The notes below the pieces were generated by a model. The model ran no database searches. It had not been told where the DNA came from and worked only from the letters and a program-made list of their open reading frames with translations. Positions 8,391 to 17,204 of a stretch of 64,000 bases of DNA are shown here, piece by piece; within the stretch, counting starts at the first letter, position 1; the number at the start of each line of letters is the position of its first letter. A program made the translations under genes and the position numbers. The DNA is taken from assembly GCF_014699075.1 (NCBI RefSeq), contig NZ_JACXAB010000001.1:496001-560000 (forward strand). Direction: 5' to 3'. This DNA comes from Microvirga sp. Lineage in GTDB: Bacteria; Pseudomonadota; Alphaproteobacteria; Rhizobiales; Beijerinckiaceae.

Positions 8391-8846
8391 ATGACTTCCC
8401 TTCGCTCGCTAAAAGCATGGGTCAGGACAGACAGTCGCCGGATCGAGACGACGATGTTTGTCCGCTATATCCTGTTTGCCGTCATCGCGACGCTGGTCAA
8501 TCTGGTCACCCAGGAGATCGTCATCCGGATCACCCCTGTGGCGCCTCTGACCCTCTCCATTCTCATGGGAACAGCCGCCGGCTTCGTCCTCAAATACGTG
8601 CTCGACAAGAAGTGGGTGTTCGATGATGACTATGGGGGACATCGGCAGGAGTTCCAGAAGATCACCCTCTATGGCGCCTTCAGCGTTCTGACCACCCTGG
8701 TCTTCTGGGGTTTCGAGGTGGCCTTCTGGATGATCTGGCAGACGGATCTGGCAAAATATGCCGGTGCGGTGATTGGACTTGCCATCGGCTATGCCGCCAA
8801 GTTCATCCTGGATCGGACCTTCGTGTTCAAGGAGCGACAGGCATGA
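8391..8846 (+). CDS. GtrA-like membrane protein
   Basis: A 151-residue protein with four predicted membrane helices (about 23-42, 50-68, 88-112, 118-138) and the GtrA signature segments VRYILFAVIATLVNL, VLDKKWVF and LDRTFVFKE. GtrA proteins are thought to help move polyprenyl-phosphate-linked sugars across the inner membrane; the mycobacterial homologue Rv3789 sits beside dprE1 and has been linked to arabinan synthesis. Here the gene overlaps the DprE1-like gene by ATGA, the same association. I infer a role as flippase or accessory factor for the arabinose lipid donor. Confidence 0.88.
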   Translation: MTSLRSLKAWVRTDSRRIETTMFVRYILFAVIATLVNLVTQEIVIRITPVAPLTLSILMGTAAGFVLKYVLDKKWVFDDDYGGHRQEFQKITLYGAFSVLTTLVFWGFEVAFWMIWQTDLAKYAGAVIGLAIGYAAKFILDRTFVFKERQA

Positions 8847-10177
8847 CGGAACTCGCCGGTTGGGGACGCTACCCCCGCCATCCGTCAGAGACCCTCAGCC
8901 CCCCGTCCCCCAAAGCCCTCTCCTCCCTGATGGCCTCCAGGACCGGTCTGGTGGCCCGCGGCAACGGACGCGCCTATGGCGATGCCGCCATTGGAGAGCG
9001 GGTCACTCTCATGGCCCGAGGGCTCGATCGCATCCGGGCCTTCGATCAGGCGACAGGCCGCATCCAGGTGGAGGCAGGCGTCCTCCTCTCCGACCTGCTC
9101 GACGTCGTGATCCCCAAAGGCTTTTTCCCTCCCGTCGTGCCGGGCACCAAGTTCGTCACCATCGGGGGCATGATCGCCTCGGATGTGCACGGCAAGAACC
9201 ACCATCGGGATGGTGGGTTCGGCGACCACGTGGAAAGCCTGACCCTGGCTCTGCCGGACGGAGGTGTCGTCACCTGCTCGCGCGACGAGCATCCCGAACT
9301 GCTGTCCGCCACGATCGGCGGGATGGGGCTGACAGGCACCATCCTCGATGCCACCTTCCGTCTCCGGCCCATCGAGACCGGGTGGATGCGCCAGACAACC
9401 ACCGTTGCGCGCAATCTCGACGGCGCCATCCGAGCCCTGCAGGAGACGAGCCGCGCCACCTATTCGGTGGCCTGGATCGACTGCCTGGCCCGTGGGGCTT
9501 CGCTGGGCCGTTCGCTCATCTTTGCGGCGGAGCATGCCACTCAGCGAGACATAGATGCCCTACGGCCTGGAGCCGAAACCTATTCCTCTTCCAAGCTTGG
9601 GCGCCTAGGCGTTCCGCTCGACCTGCCCTCCTTCACCCTCAACCGCCTGTCGGTGTCCGCCTCCAACGAGCTGTACTTCCGGGCAGGAGCGGTAAAATCC
9701 GGCTATCCCTTCCTGGTTCACTGGAACCCCTATTTCTTTCCCCTAGACGGGATCGGCAGCTGGAACCGGATCTATGGACGGCGCGGGTTCCTGCAGCATC
9801 AATGCGTCATCCCCACGGCACAGGCGCAAGCGATCCTGGGCAGCATCCTTGAGCGCGTTTCCAAGCATGGGAACGCATCCTTCCTGGCCGTGCTCAAGCA
9901 GCTGGGCGCAAGCCATGGCGATCTCTCGTTCCCGCTCGAAGGCTTCACCCTGACTCTCGACCTGCCGGTGAGCGACGACGTTTTCCCCCTGCTCGACGAG
10001 CTTGACCGCTTGGTGGTCGAAGCCGGGGGGCGGCTCTATCTAGCCAAGGACGCAAGGCAATCGCCTGCAACCTTCGAGGCCGGTTACCCCGGATTGTCCC
10101 GCTTTCGCGACCTGCGGCGGGCCATCGGCGCAACCGGCCGGATTTCTTCGCGTCTGTCGGTACGGCTGGGCATCTGA
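8843..10177 (+). CDS. DprE1-like FAD-dependent decaprenylphosphoryl-ribose 2-oxidase (NoeO-like)
   Basis: A 444-residue FAD oxidoreductase close to mycobacterial DprE1, which oxidises the 2-hydroxyl of prenyl-phosphoryl ribose, the first half of epimerisation to D-arabinose. Shared segments include WGRYPRHP, GRAYGD (42-47), PGTKFVTIGGMIASDVHGKNHH (100-121, holding the key His), SWNRIYGRRGFLQHQ (306-320) and GGRLYLAKDAR (395-405) with the catalytic Lys 402. DprE1 has Cys387 in its GWNICVDFP segment; here the equivalent GFTLTLDLP has Thr371, so the residue that benzothiazinones bind covalently is missing. No signal peptide is seen. It overlaps the SDR gene downstream (TGATG). Plain sugar-lactone oxidases are less likely. 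Confidence 0.88.
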   Translation: MTELAGWGRYPRHPSETLSPPSPKALSSLMASRTGLVARGNGRAYGDAAIGERVTLMARGLDRIRAFDQATGRIQVEAGVLLSDLLDVVIPKGFFPPVVPGTKFVTIGGMIASDVHGKNHHRDGGFGDHVESLTLALPDGGVVTCSRDEHPELLSATIGGMGLTGTILDATFRLRPIETGWMRQTTTVARNLDGAIRALQETSRATYSVAWIDCLARGASLGRSLIFAAEHATQRDIDALRPGAETYSSSKLGRLGVPLDLPSFTLNRLSVSASNELYFRAGAVKSGYPFLVHWNPYFFPLDGIGSWNRIYGRRGFLQHQCVIPTAQAQAILGSILERVSKHGNASFLAVLKQLGASHGDLSFPLEGFTLTLDLPVSDDVFPLLDELDRLVVEAGGRLYLAKDARQSPATFEAGYPGLSRFRDLRRAIGATGRISSRLSVRLGI

Positions 10178-10920
10178 TGCAACCTTCAAAAACCCTTCTC
10201 TTGGTCGGCGGCACCTCCGATATCGGGCGCGCTACGGCACTTCACTACGCTCAGGCTGGATGGCACGTGCAGCTCGCCGCCCGCAACGAGGAGGAAGCCA
10301 GTCGCAACGCCGACGATATCCGCGCGCGTACCGGCGCCGAGGTGACGGTGCACAGGCTCGACATTCTCGAGACCGACGACTTCGGCAGCTTCGCCAACAG
10401 CCTGCCGACGCTGCCGGATACGGTGGTGTGCGTCGTCGGCGAACTGGGCGATCAGGCAAAGGGCCAGGCCGATAGCGCCCACGCATCCCTCGTGCTGCGG
10501 ACGAATTTCGAGGGACCGGCGCTTCTGCTCGGGTTGCTCGCCGAGCGCTTCCTGGCACGCGGATCCGGCACCATCGTCGGCGTCAGTTCCGTGGCGGGTG
10601 ACCGAGGGCGCGGATCCAACTATCTCTACGGCGCCGCCAAGGCGGGCTTTACGGCGTTTCTGTCTGGCTTGCGCAACCGCTTGGCGCCCAAGGGCCTGCG
10701 GGTGGTGACAGTCAAGCCCGGTTTCGTGCGCACGCAGATGACGGCCGGCATGAAGCTGCCTCCCGTTCTGACCGCGGAGCCCAGCGAGGTGGGACGTGCC
10801 ATCTTCACGGCAGCCGAGAAGAGCGGCCGTGACGTGATTTACGTGCGCCCGATCTGGCGGCCCGTCATGATGGTGATCGGCAGCATTCCCGAGCGTTTCT
10901 TCAAGCGCTTGCGCCTCTAA
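10177..10920 (+). CDS. DprE2-like SDR, decaprenylphosphoryl-2-keto-ribose reductase (NoeP-like)
   Basis: A 247-residue short-chain dehydrogenase predicted to reduce the 2-keto intermediate made by the DprE1-like enzyme, giving prenyl-phosphoryl D-arabinose. The nucleotide motif is LLVGGTSDIGRA near residue 8. The catalytic Ser lies in GVSSVAGDRGRGSN near 136, followed by the Y-x-x-x-K motif in YLYGAAKAG near 150. The C-terminal RPVMMVIGSIPERFFKRL parallels the end of mycobacterial DprE2. It starts at the last base of the previous stop codon, so translation is coupled. The next gene begins 26 bases downstream. Confidence 0.88.
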   Translation: MQPSKTLLLVGGTSDIGRATALHYAQAGWHVQLAARNEEEASRNADDIRARTGAEVTVHRLDILETDDFGSFANSLPTLPDTVVCVVGELGDQAKGQADSAHASLVLRTNFEGPALLLGLLAERFLARGSGTIVGVSSVAGDRGRGSNYLYGAAKAGFTAFLSGLRNRLAPKGLRVVTVKPGFVRTQMTAGMKLPPVLTAEPSEVGRAIFTAAEKSGRDVIYVRPIWRPVMMVIGSIPERFFKRLRL

Positions 10921-10946
10921 AACCTGAGGCACGGAGGACAGGAACC

Positions 10947-12563
10947 ATGCGGCTCTGGACTGAGCGCCCCATAAAGGTGGGTCCGATTCTGCTCGTAGCC
11001 GCGGCCCTCCTTGCCCTGCTGCTCGCTCTTCCAGGGCAAACCGTCACGACCCGCTACCTGAACGACCTCTTCGTTATTCTGGATGGAGCCTACCGGGTCG
11101 CCGCAGGCCAGGTGCCGAACCAGGACTTCCACACGCCTCTAGGTCCGTTTGCCTACTATCTGACGGCTGCAGGTTACGCTCTGTCGGGAACGCTCGGCGG
11201 CACCATGCCCACTGCCATGGCCCTGATCACGCTCCTGGTCGCCCTGCCGATGGCGCATGTCCTCAGCTCGCGGCTTCATCCATTCATTGCCATCCCATAC
11301 GGGCTGTTCCTGCTCCTGATCATGGCAGTGCCCGTCAATCTCGGCGAGGGCATCACCTCCCTATCTTTCGCCAAGTTCTACAACCGGATCGGCTGGGCTG
11401 CCTTAGGCGTGCTCCTCGTGATGCATCTCCGCCCGGTCCGCATCGATCGCCGCCAGACGATCCTGGATGCGGCCTGTGCGGTCGCCCTGACTCTGCTGAT
11501 GCTCTACACGAAGCTCAGCTACGGTGTTGTGGCTCTCGCGTTTCTTCTACTCCTGCTCTCGGACCGACAGCAGCGCCTCTGGTCTGCCGGTGCTTTGGGA
11601 ATCACAATCCTCGCCGCGCTGATCATCGCGCTCGTCTGGCAATCGTCACTGGCTCATCTGGCTGATCTAAGATTGGCTTTCGACGTGGGCGGCGGGTTGC
11701 GCGGCACCTGGGGGCAGATCCTGGACCATGTCCTCGTCAACCTCACGGACTATGTCCTTCTGTGCCTGTTTGCCGGGATAGCCCTTTACCGCACCCGCAG
11801 CGTTCGGGATTTGCTGTTCTATGTCTTCTGCGCCGTGGCAGGATTTCTGATCATCAATCAGAATTTTCAGGCTTGGGGCATCATCATGCTGCATGGCGCG
11901 GCAGCTGTCGCTGCAGAGACGATCCTGCGGTCTGAGGACCACCGACCGAGAGCCGTCGATCATGGGAATTGGTCGACAACCGCAGGCGCGAGACTGCTCT
12001 TTCTCGCCGTCGTGTTGCCTACTATCGTTTACTGCCTGGCAGCACTCGGCCTTCACACGATTGCGGCGAGCGTTAGGGCAGGCATCTCCGTCCCGCTTCC
12101 CAATCTGGAACAGGTTCGGGTGGCGAATCTCTGGACTTGGAGCGACTACGATACGGCCACGGCCTATCAGGACGTTCTGCGTGATGGCTTCGACGCACTC
12201 TCAAAACTCGAGCCGAAGCCGGGCCGAATCTTCGTGCTCGACACAGGCAATGCATTCTCGATGACGCTCAGCGCTCCTCCGGCGCGAGGCGACACTCCAT
12301 GGCTGCAATGGGACCGCACCCTCGGCAGCGCAGGCTACATCCCGGCTGAGTCGCTGCTGGCCGATGTGCAGTTTGTGCTGGAGCCTAAACCTTCCGACAA
12401 TCCGGATGCCGCGAAAGGACCGCTGCCACAGCTTCAGGCTGCGTACGGCCCCTACATCGCAGCTCATTTCGATACCGTCGGCGAGACGCAGCATTGGAAG
12501 CTGCATCGGCGCCGCCCTCCCTCAGTTCCTGAGGCGACCTTGCACCAGGAGCGTCGTTCATGA
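10947..12563 (+). CDS. Polytopic membrane protein, candidate GT-C glycosyltransferase (paralogue 1)
   Basis: A 538-residue protein with about ten membrane helices and a C-terminal soluble domain of roughly 130 residues. After the first helix comes a conserved loop, GQTVTTRYLNDLFVILDGAYR followed by GQVPNQDFHTPLGP, with Asp/Asn residues placed as in GT-C transferases that use lipid-linked sugars. Further marks are FYNRIGWAA and MLYTKLSYGVVAL. The C-terminal part contains PPARGDTPWLQWDRTLG. It resembles the next two proteins along its whole length. I do not recognise a named family. Its operon with a polyprenyl-phosphate arabinose pathway makes an arabinosyltransferase role attractive, but this is inference. 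The ATG follows GGAGGACAGGAACC. It overlaps the next gene by ATGA. Confidence 0.75.
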   Translation: MRLWTERPIKVGPILLVAAALLALLLALPGQTVTTRYLNDLFVILDGAYRVAAGQVPNQDFHTPLGPFAYYLTAAGYALSGTLGGTMPTAMALITLLVALPMAHVLSSRLHPFIAIPYGLFLLLIMAVPVNLGEGITSLSFAKFYNRIGWAALGVLLVMHLRPVRIDRRQTILDAACAVALTLLMLYTKLSYGVVALAFLLLLLSDRQQRLWSAGALGITILAALIIALVWQSSLAHLADLRLAFDVGGGLRGTWGQILDHVLVNLTDYVLLCLFAGIALYRTRSVRDLLFYVFCAVAGFLIINQNFQAWGIIMLHGAAAVAAETILRSEDHRPRAVDHGNWSTTAGARLLFLAVVLPTIVYCLAALGLHTIAASVRAGISVPLPNLEQVRVANLWTWSDYDTATAYQDVLRDGFDALSKLEPKPGRIFVLDTGNAFSMTLSAPPARGDTPWLQWDRTLGSAGYIPAESLLADVQFVLEPKPSDNPDAAKGPLPQLQAAYGPYIAAHFDTVGETQHWKLHRRRPPSVPEATLHQERRS

Positions 12564-14176
12564 TGGCTCCCCCCGGACGGCCTATGCCCTGGATATCCGG
12601 CACGCTCCTCTGTGGGGCGGCCGTATTCGGGTTGCTCCTCGCTCTGCCGGGCCAGACCGTGACGACTGCCTACCTCAACGACCTTTTCATCTTTCTCGAC
12701 GGTGCACATCGGATCGCGTCCGGTCAGGTTCCCAACCGCGACTTCCACAGCGCGCTGGGCCCGCTCTCCTTCTATGTGCCGGCTCTCGGATACTGGATAT
12801 CCGGCAGCATGGGCGGCACGATGCCAACAGCCATGGCGGCCGTGACCGTTGGCCTTGCTTTGCCGATGATCCACATCCTCGGTTCGCGCCTCCGACCTGC
12901 GGTGGCAATCCCCTATGGTCTGTTCCTGCTCCTGATCGTCGCCGTTCCCATGAACCTCGGCGAGAGCATCGCGTCCTTGTCGTTCGCGATGTTCTATAAC
13001 CGGATCGGATGGGCAGCCCTCAGCCTGCTTCTCGTCATGTATCTTCAGCCCGAGAAGCCACACGGCCGCCAGCACCTGCTCGATGCACTCTGCGCCGCCG
13101 CTCTCGCCCTGCTGATGCTCTACACCAAGGCAACCTACGGACTGGTCGCCCTCGCCTTTCTAGGCTTCATGCTGTTCGACGCCGTTCAACGTCGCTGGGC
13201 GCTGTGGTCTCTCGGATTGCTTGTGCTCTCAATCCTGTTGATTGAAGCCGTCTGGCAGTCATCGCTCACCCATCTTGAGGATCTCGCACTCGCGGGCCGG
13301 GTGAGCGGAAGCCGCGGCATCGTCGATCTGTCGCTGGCTTTCCTTCGGCATTTGGCTGATTATGTGCTCCTCGCCATCTTTGCCGGCTTGGTGCTGTGGC
13401 GTTCCCGCAGCCTTCGCGATCTGTTGTTCTTCGGAATTTGCGCCGGCCCCGGCCTGATCATCCAGAGTCAGAACTCCCAACCTTGGGGAATCATCACAGT
13501 CTTCACCGGCGCAGCCGTCGCGACGGAGTTGCTTCTGCGCTCTTGCCGGCTCAACAATCAAGGAGAGAGCGGGATCTCAGCCCGAGGGGCTCCGCTCCTG
13601 CTGCTCGCTTTTCTCCTGCCGACGAGCCTTCACTGCTTCATGGCGCTTGGCGTTCATGCCATCGCTGCCACGGCGCGAATAGGTGAGCCTTTCGGAGTAC
13701 CTCGCTTCGGTGAGCTGAGGCTGACAACCCTTTGGCTGCCGGGCGATCGCAGTTTCATGGACGACTATCTCATGAGCATCCGGGAAGGCGCGCGCCTTCT
13801 GAACGAACTTCCCGTGAAGCCCAAGAACGTCTCGGTTCTGGATTTCGCCAATCCTTTTTCGGCAGGCGTCGGTCTGCCCCCCTCCCGTGGCGATTACGCC
13901 TGGCTCCACTGGGGACGCAACATCAACGACGTCCACCACCTGCCTCCGGAGCGGCTGCTCGGAGAAGTCGATGTGCTCATGGTGCCCAAGGCCGGCATCA
14001 ACGGCATCCCGCTTCGTAATCTTTACGCAGCCTACATCCAAGAGGTATTTGATCCCATCCACCGCACCGATCAATGGACCGTGTACAAGCGCCGTGAACC
14101 GAACATGCTCAGCAGCGTCGGTCGGTCGTTGGAACATGCGCAGCCATCCCGTGTTGGGGCTGGGGATGGATTGTGA
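12560..14176 (+). CDS. Polytopic membrane protein, candidate GT-C glycosyltransferase (paralogue 2)
   Basis: The second of three tandem paralogues, again 538 residues. It shares the loop-1 block (YLNDLFIFLDGAHRIASGQV, then PNRDFHSALGP), FYNRIGWAALSLLLVMYL, MLYTKATYGLVAL, and PPSRGDYAWLHWGRNIND in the C-terminal domain. About ten membrane helices are visible. Both ends overlap the neighbouring genes by four bases, so the three are surely co-translated. The divergence between copies is spread evenly, as expected for old duplications with changed acceptor or linkage preference. A role as a D-arabinose transferase is inference from the operon. Confidence 0.75.
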   Translation: MMAPPGRPMPWISGTLLCGAAVFGLLLALPGQTVTTAYLNDLFIFLDGAHRIASGQVPNRDFHSALGPLSFYVPALGYWISGSMGGTMPTAMAAVTVGLALPMIHILGSRLRPAVAIPYGLFLLLIVAVPMNLGESIASLSFAMFYNRIGWAALSLLLVMYLQPEKPHGRQHLLDALCAAALALLMLYTKATYGLVALAFLGFMLFDAVQRRWALWSLGLLVLSILLIEAVWQSSLTHLEDLALAGRVSGSRGIVDLSLAFLRHLADYVLLAIFAGLVLWRSRSLRDLLFFGICAGPGLIIQSQNSQPWGIITVFTGAAVATELLLRSCRLNNQGESGISARGAPLLLLAFLLPTSLHCFMALGVHAIAATARIGEPFGVPRFGELRLTTLWLPGDRSFMDDYLMSIREGARLLNELPVKPKNVSVLDFANPFSAGVGLPPSRGDYAWLHWGRNINDVHHLPPERLLGEVDVLMVPKAGINGIPLRNLYAAYIQEVFDPIHRTDQWTVYKRREPNMLSSVGRSLEHAQPSRVGAGDGL

Positions 14177-15801
14177 CCATGAATGTTTCGACGATACGCC
14201 CGGCAGCCGTGGCGGCGCTCATCATTGCTGTGGCGGCAGTCTGCGCCCTGCTGCTTACTTTGCCGGGCCAGACGGTCACAACACGTTACCTGAACGATCT
14301 GTTCATCTTCCTTGATGGCGTGCACCGCGTGAGCGAGGGGCAGGTTCCGAACCGGGATTTCCATACAGCCCTCGGTCCTCTCGTCTATTATGTGCCGGCC
14401 CTAGGCTACTGGATCTCCGGCCACCTGGGCGGCGCCATGCCTACAGGCATGGCTCTTCTGGTTCTCTTGATGGCACTTGCTGCAGCCCATATCGTGAGCT
14501 CGCGCCTGAGACCTGCCATCGCCCTGCCGTTTTCCGTCTTTCTGCTTCTGGTCGCAGCCGTTCCCATCAACCTGGGCGAGAGCATTGCCGGCCTGTCCTT
14601 CGGCATGTTCTACAACCGGGTCGGTTGGGCGGCTCTCGGCTTTCTGTTGATCCTGTATCTCCGGCCGCTCCACCGCCGCTCATTTCAAAGCGTGCTCGAT
14701 GCCGTCTGTGCGGCGTCGCTAACTCTCCTCATGCTGTATATGAAGCTCAGCTATGGATTGGTGGCGCTTGGCTTTCTCATCCTGATGCTGCTCGATTCGC
14801 AGCAGCGGCGATGGGCATTGGCAGCATTCGGCATGGTTCTGACAGGAGGGCTGCTGATCGAGTCTTTCTGGGGCGCAACCGAAGGTCACATCGACGATCT
14901 TCTTCTGGCAGGTGGAGTGAGCGGCAGCTTCAAAACCTTGGATGAACTCGTCTCGGTGTTTCTCAGGAATCTGTCCGAGTATGCTTTCTTTGCCCTCTTC
15001 GCCGCTCTCGCGCTCTGGCGAACACGAAGTGTCCGAGATTTCCTTTTCTACGGATTCTGCGCCGGCTCCGGCTTCCTGCTGATCATGCAGAACTTTCAGG
15101 TCTGGGGCATCGTCACCCTCCCGGCCGCAGCAGCCGTCGCGGCAGAGTTGCTGGCTCGATCCGCGCCGGAAGCGGCTACCAGAAAGGCTCCGGCCTTGGC
15201 CGCAGGCACTCAGCTTCTGCTGCTGGCCTTCGTCTTGCCCAGCAGCGTCCATCATGCCGCGACCCTCGGACTTCATGCCGCTTTGGCCGCCACAAGCCAG
15301 GGTCAACCGGTGCCTTTGCCGAAGCTCGATCGCGTCAGGCTCGTGCAATTGTGGACGGAAGATAATTACCCGGTCTTCTCCCGCTACCTCGAAAGCCTCG
15401 GCGACGGTGCCAAGGCCCTTTCTGTGCTTGGCGCTGAGGCTGGCCGAGTCCACGTTCTCGATTTCGTAGGCCCCTTCTCCGCAGGTCTCGGCCTTGCGCC
15501 GCCGCGGGGTGACAGCACGTGGCACCATTGGGGGCGCACGATCAACGAGCACCACTACCTTCCTCCTGAGACGCTCTTTCAGAACGTGCGCGTCGTCATG
15601 GAGCCGAAATGGCCTGTTGAATTCTCAACGGCCGAAGGCTTGCGGCAGATCTATGCAGGCTACCTGTCCGATCATTACGACCTTGAAGAGGAAACCAAGG
15701 ACTGGAAGGTCTATGTCCTGCGTGAGCCTGCGGAAACCGTCAGCCGGGCCCCTGAAGACGATCGAGATGAGCAGGAGACATCGTCCTCAAGCGGCGGCTG
15801 A
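14173..15801 (+). CDS. Polytopic membrane protein, candidate GT-C glycosyltransferase (paralogue 3)
   Basis: The third tandem paralogue, 542 residues. It repeats the loop motif (YLNDLFIFLDGVHRVSEGQV, PNRDFHTALGP), FYNRVGWAALGFLLILYL, MLYMKLSYGLVAL and PPRGDSTWHHWGRTINEHHY. The C-terminus ends in an acidic, serine-rich tail (DDRDEQETSSSSGG) absent from the other copies. It is the last gene of the operon; its stop is 12 bases from the convergent GT87-type gene, with no clear terminator between. The start is the ATG at 14173 overlapping the previous stop; a second in-frame Met is two codons later. Confidence 0.75.
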   Translation: MTMNVSTIRPAAVAALIIAVAAVCALLLTLPGQTVTTRYLNDLFIFLDGVHRVSEGQVPNRDFHTALGPLVYYVPALGYWISGHLGGAMPTGMALLVLLMALAAAHIVSSRLRPAIALPFSVFLLLVAAVPINLGESIAGLSFGMFYNRVGWAALGFLLILYLRPLHRRSFQSVLDAVCAASLTLLMLYMKLSYGLVALGFLILMLLDSQQRRWALAAFGMVLTGGLLIESFWGATEGHIDDLLLAGGVSGSFKTLDELVSVFLRNLSEYAFFALFAALALWRTRSVRDFLFYGFCAGSGFLLIMQNFQVWGIVTLPAAAAVAAELLARSAPEAATRKAPALAAGTQLLLLAFVLPSSVHHAATLGLHAALAATSQGQPVPLPKLDRVRLVQLWTEDNYPVFSRYLESLGDGAKALSVLGAEAGRVHVLDFVGPFSAGLGLAPPRGDSTWHHWGRTINEHHYLPPETLFQNVRVVMEPKWPVEFSTAEGLRQIYAGYLSDHYDLEEETKDWKVYVLREPAETVSRAPEDDRDEQETSSSSGG

Positions 15802-15813
15802 CGGCGCGCATGC

Positions 15814-16992
15814 TCAGGAGACGCTTGGCGTGTAACGGCGCTCGGGCACTGGTATAGCGGTCGATCTCCGGTTTTCATCCTGCCGGATGCGACGCCACTC
15901 ATCGGCTATGAGGATCGCAAGGCACAGCACCAGCGCCCAGCCATATACGGAGCCTAGTGTCAGCTGGATCCAAGCCGGCTTACCCAGTTGGTCGATGATG
16001 AAGGGCACCGGAACGATGAGCAGGAGCGCAACGATGCGCATGGTGGGCTGGTGCCAGCGCCTCACGATCACGGGAAGCAGGAACAGCGTGTAGTGAACCC
16101 AGCCGAGCGGCGACGCCAGAACTGATGCCAGGAGCGCGAAGGCGCTGACCGTGAGAACATCGGGCCGCCGCCACAAAGCCCAGACTGCCAATCCCGCTAA
16201 GAGAATAAAGCCAAGCACGAGACCGAAGGATGGGACACCGGCCCGCGCCGCGAGGCCGGCAAAGGACCCGTTCGTGAGGAACAGGGCGCGGTCCCCGTCT
16301 GCGGCCACGAGTTCGAACCACTGGCGATAAACCTCTGGCCCATAGATCACCAGCGGGATCAGGCTGATGGCACCTGCCGTGACGAAGGCAGCAATCGCCG
16401 ACCGATAGTGTCCTGACAGCAAGAGCAGCACGGGCCAAACCAGAAAGTTCGGTTTCATGGCGACGACCGGCCCGATGAGGAGCCCCGCCCAGAGCCCCGC
16501 TCCGCGCTCAAGCAGCAGCCATGCTGCAATGCCGGCGAGGACCAGCGGCAGGTAGATCTGTCCAAGAAAGAGCGTATCCCAGAATCCGGCGAGCGCGAAG
16601 GTCCACACGGCAATGATCAAGGCCTCGACACGATTGCTGATCCGACTGACGAGAAGAAGGATTGCCACGGCATAGACAGCCACCGAGATCCAGCGCCAGA
16701 CTTGGTAGGCCACGTAGGGATCGGCCGCATCAAAGGCCTGGAACAAGAGCGCGGAAATTGGCGGATTGAGGTTGGGGTTCCACGACTCGAACCCCGGCAG
16801 CTCCACACGAAGAGTCAGCGGGTAGATCCCATAGGGGTTGAGCCCCTCGCTCGCTGCTCGCCCGGACGCCACGAAGGATCCGAAATCCCAAAGGCCGGGC
16901 TCGTGGATGATGCGGGGAAGTTCGGCGTTGATCACAAGAAGAGCCGCAATGACAGTGAGAAGGCCTGTAACCCAGCGCGTCGCTGCCGTCAT
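15814..16992 (-). CDS. GT87/DUF2029-type polyprenyl-phosphate sugar transferase
   Basis: A 392-residue protein with about ten membrane helices. The first periplasmic loop reads LWDFGSFVASGRAASEGLNPYG, the D-x-x-x-F/Y-x-x-x-x-R pattern of the DUF2029/GT87 family, followed by WNPNLNPPISALLF. Other family marks are MKPNFLVWPVLLLL near 205 and ASPLGWVHYTLFLLPV near 300. Known GT87 members are GT-C enzymes that use polyprenyl-phosphate mannose (PimE type); related mycobacterial enzymes use prenyl-phosphate arabinose. Facing the DprE-like operon, it is a candidate user of the same donor. AAGGAG lies seven bases before the ATG. The acceptor is unknown. Confidence 0.8.
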   Translation of the reverse strand: MTAATRWVTGLLTVIAALLVINAELPRIIHEPGLWDFGSFVASGRAASEGLNPYGIYPLTLRVELPGFESWNPNLNPPISALLFQAFDAADPYVAYQVWRWISVAVYAVAILLLVSRISNRVEALIIAVWTFALAGFWDTLFLGQIYLPLVLAGIAAWLLLERGAGLWAGLLIGPVVAMKPNFLVWPVLLLLSGHYRSAIAAFVTAGAISLIPLVIYGPEVYRQWFELVAADGDRALFLTNGSFAGLAARAGVPSFGLVLGFILLAGLAVWALWRRPDVLTVSAFALLASVLASPLGWVHYTLFLLPVIVRRWHQPTMRIVALLLIVPVPFIIDQLGKPAWIQLTLGSVYGWALVLCLAILIADEWRRIRQDENRRSTAIPVPERRYTPSVS

Positions 16993-17121
16993 TGCTGCTC
17001 CTTATGGTCAAGGCTGAGATGGACTTTTTTGGTTGTAGTGCAGCCCTGTTGGAAACCTATCCCTGCAAGGGTTTGTTTCAAACCTCTGCGGCAGATGCCT
17101 TTGGTGATCAAGCAACTGATT

Positions 17122-17147
17122 GGAACCGCTGCCTTATTTGCAAGGTT
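17122..17147 (+). promoter_or_regulatory. Near-consensus EcfG-type promoter of the YihY gene
   Basis: GGAAC at 17122-17126 is followed after 17 bases by GGTT at 17144-17147, one base from the EcfG -10 CGTT. A start near 17154 would leave about 50 bases of leader before the YihY gene. The orientation and distance fit, but the match is not perfect. Confidence 0.4.
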
Positions 17148-17204
17148 TACGGATGAGCCCAAGCCGTTTCGGCTGGCAATCGACAAGTGAGGCTGAGTCT
17201 GACT

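Noticed and set aside
8885..9535. Long antisense open frames under the DprE1-like and other genes of the 7-15 kb operon.
   Set aside because: They are composition shadows with His/Arg/Gly-rich products and no ribosome-binding sites or family motifs.
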